Notes under the pieces: generated by a model
Told to the model about the DNA's origin: nothing
Database searches by the model: none
The model's input: only the letters and a program-made list of their open reading frames with translations
DNA from: Adiantum capillus-veneris
Taxonomy: Eukaryota; Streptophyta; Polypodiopsida; Polypodiales; Pteridaceae
Direction of reading: 5' to 3'
Assembly (NCBI GenBank): GCA_014529385.2
Contig: JABFUD020000385.1
Coordinates: forward strand, 1-60,259
Length of the DNA stretch: 60,259 bases
Shown: positions 59,701 through 60,259 of the stretch, piece after piece
How the letters are laid out: each line of letters starts with the position of its first letter
Numbering within the stretch: position 1 is the stretch's first letter
Position numbers and translations under genes: made by a program

Positions 59701-60259
59701 GTTATTGTAAAGATAACCGGTGTTTCAAGTGTGGTGAACAAGGGCATGCGTACCGCGCTTGTCCCCAAAAGAACAACCGCCAAGATCCTCCTAGAGCTTC
59801 TTTGATTGAAATCCAAGAGGAGGAGATTCACCAAACTCACCACAAAGGATCTCCTCTATGCCATGCTTGGGGAAAGGTAAGAGAACATGATGCTTTTATT
59901 CTCTTTGACCCTGGTTCTACTCACAATTTCATATCTATGGAGTTAGCCACCAAGCTGCATACAATACAATCCTACGAGATTGGAGATATCCTACCCCAGA
60001 CAGTGCCTTCAAGGGGCAAGAAGCTTCAGTCACTCCCTTAATCGGGAAATTGAGGCTTCATGTCCAAGGCTATGTGGACAAGAGGACTTCTTTATCTCTC
60101 CTCTCAAGCATGAGGATGTAATCCTAGGGGCACCATGGTTTGACCGCCTGGCTGCCCATGTTAAATTTCCTGAAAGGAGAATCTTTTAAGTTCAGGGAAA
60201 AGGACATGTATATAGATGCTAAGGAGATGGGTAACACCATCCCATTTGTACATACACCA
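59701..60259 (+). pseudogene. Zinc knuckle and protease of element E, cut by the window end
   Basis: A canonical CCHC knuckle CFKCGEQGHAYRAC at 59721-59762, then protease with FDPGSTHNFISMELATKL (active site D-P-G-S, near 59910). After a frameshift near 59980-60040, LKHEDVILGAPWFDRLAAHV near 60100-60160 gives the second conserved protease block. The end VPSRGKKLQSLP of the first frame is followed in another frame by the continuing domain. RT would follow beyond the window. Confidence 0.88.

Overview
This is a plant nuclear window made almost wholly of transposable elements and simple-sequence DNA; I recognise no intact host gene. Plant origin is inferred from Ty3/gypsy elements with plant-type architecture (a second, archaeal-like RNase H; a tRNA-Asp-like primer site), Ty1/copia elements with the plant-type GTGGGAGGT/TGTTGGGG 3' end, a Helitron-like terminus, tRNA-derived SINE-like sequences and intron-like segments of 75-80 bp. 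The many long (GA)n and (GT)n tracts fit a large repeat-rich genome, possibly a fern or other non-seed plant, but the species cannot be read from the sequence.

Layout, left to right. 1-8636: gypsy element A (minus strand) with gag, protease, RT, two RNase H domains and integrase, broken by stops and frameshifts; its left LTR is cut by the window edge. 8637-16315: remains of a plus-strand gypsy (F) ending in a polypurine tract and an LTR with a TATA box, split by a structurally complete copia element B (9446-14988; 191-bp LTRs, TGTCT target duplication). 16316-18258: LTR related to element E. 18560-20226: decayed copia C with its 3' LTR. 20227-32600: AT-rich non-coding DNA with many local tandem duplications, compound (GT)n(GA)n tracts, two related SINE-like sequences, a minus-strand copia gag relic and a probable non-autonomous Helitron (28303-30795). 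32870-34849: minus-strand copia relic with integrase, primer site and LTR.

35347-44049: element D, a minus-strand LTR element that keeps a large gag-protease reading frame but has no visible RT, RNase H or integrase. Its right LTR is cut and joined to a copia LTR. 44050-50337: two copies of a roughly 1.7-kb segment flanking unknown DNA, a copia gag relic and a long inverted repeat. 50533-52421: decayed coding DNA ending in tandem exon/intron-like units. 52422-53019: minus-strand LTR. 53020-56268: non-coding DNA with degenerate repeats, homopolymer G and a long GA tract. 56269-60259: 5' part of gypsy element E (LTR, primer site, gag with an Arg/Ser-rich region, protease), continuing past the window.

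Most copies carry inactivating changes, so any activity would depend on proteins supplied by other copies. The observations most worth following are a short leader module shared, in order, by gypsy A and copia B; the gag-protease-only element D; the inverted repeat made from copia gag; the tandem exon/intron units; and the CCAAT-rich LTR of E.
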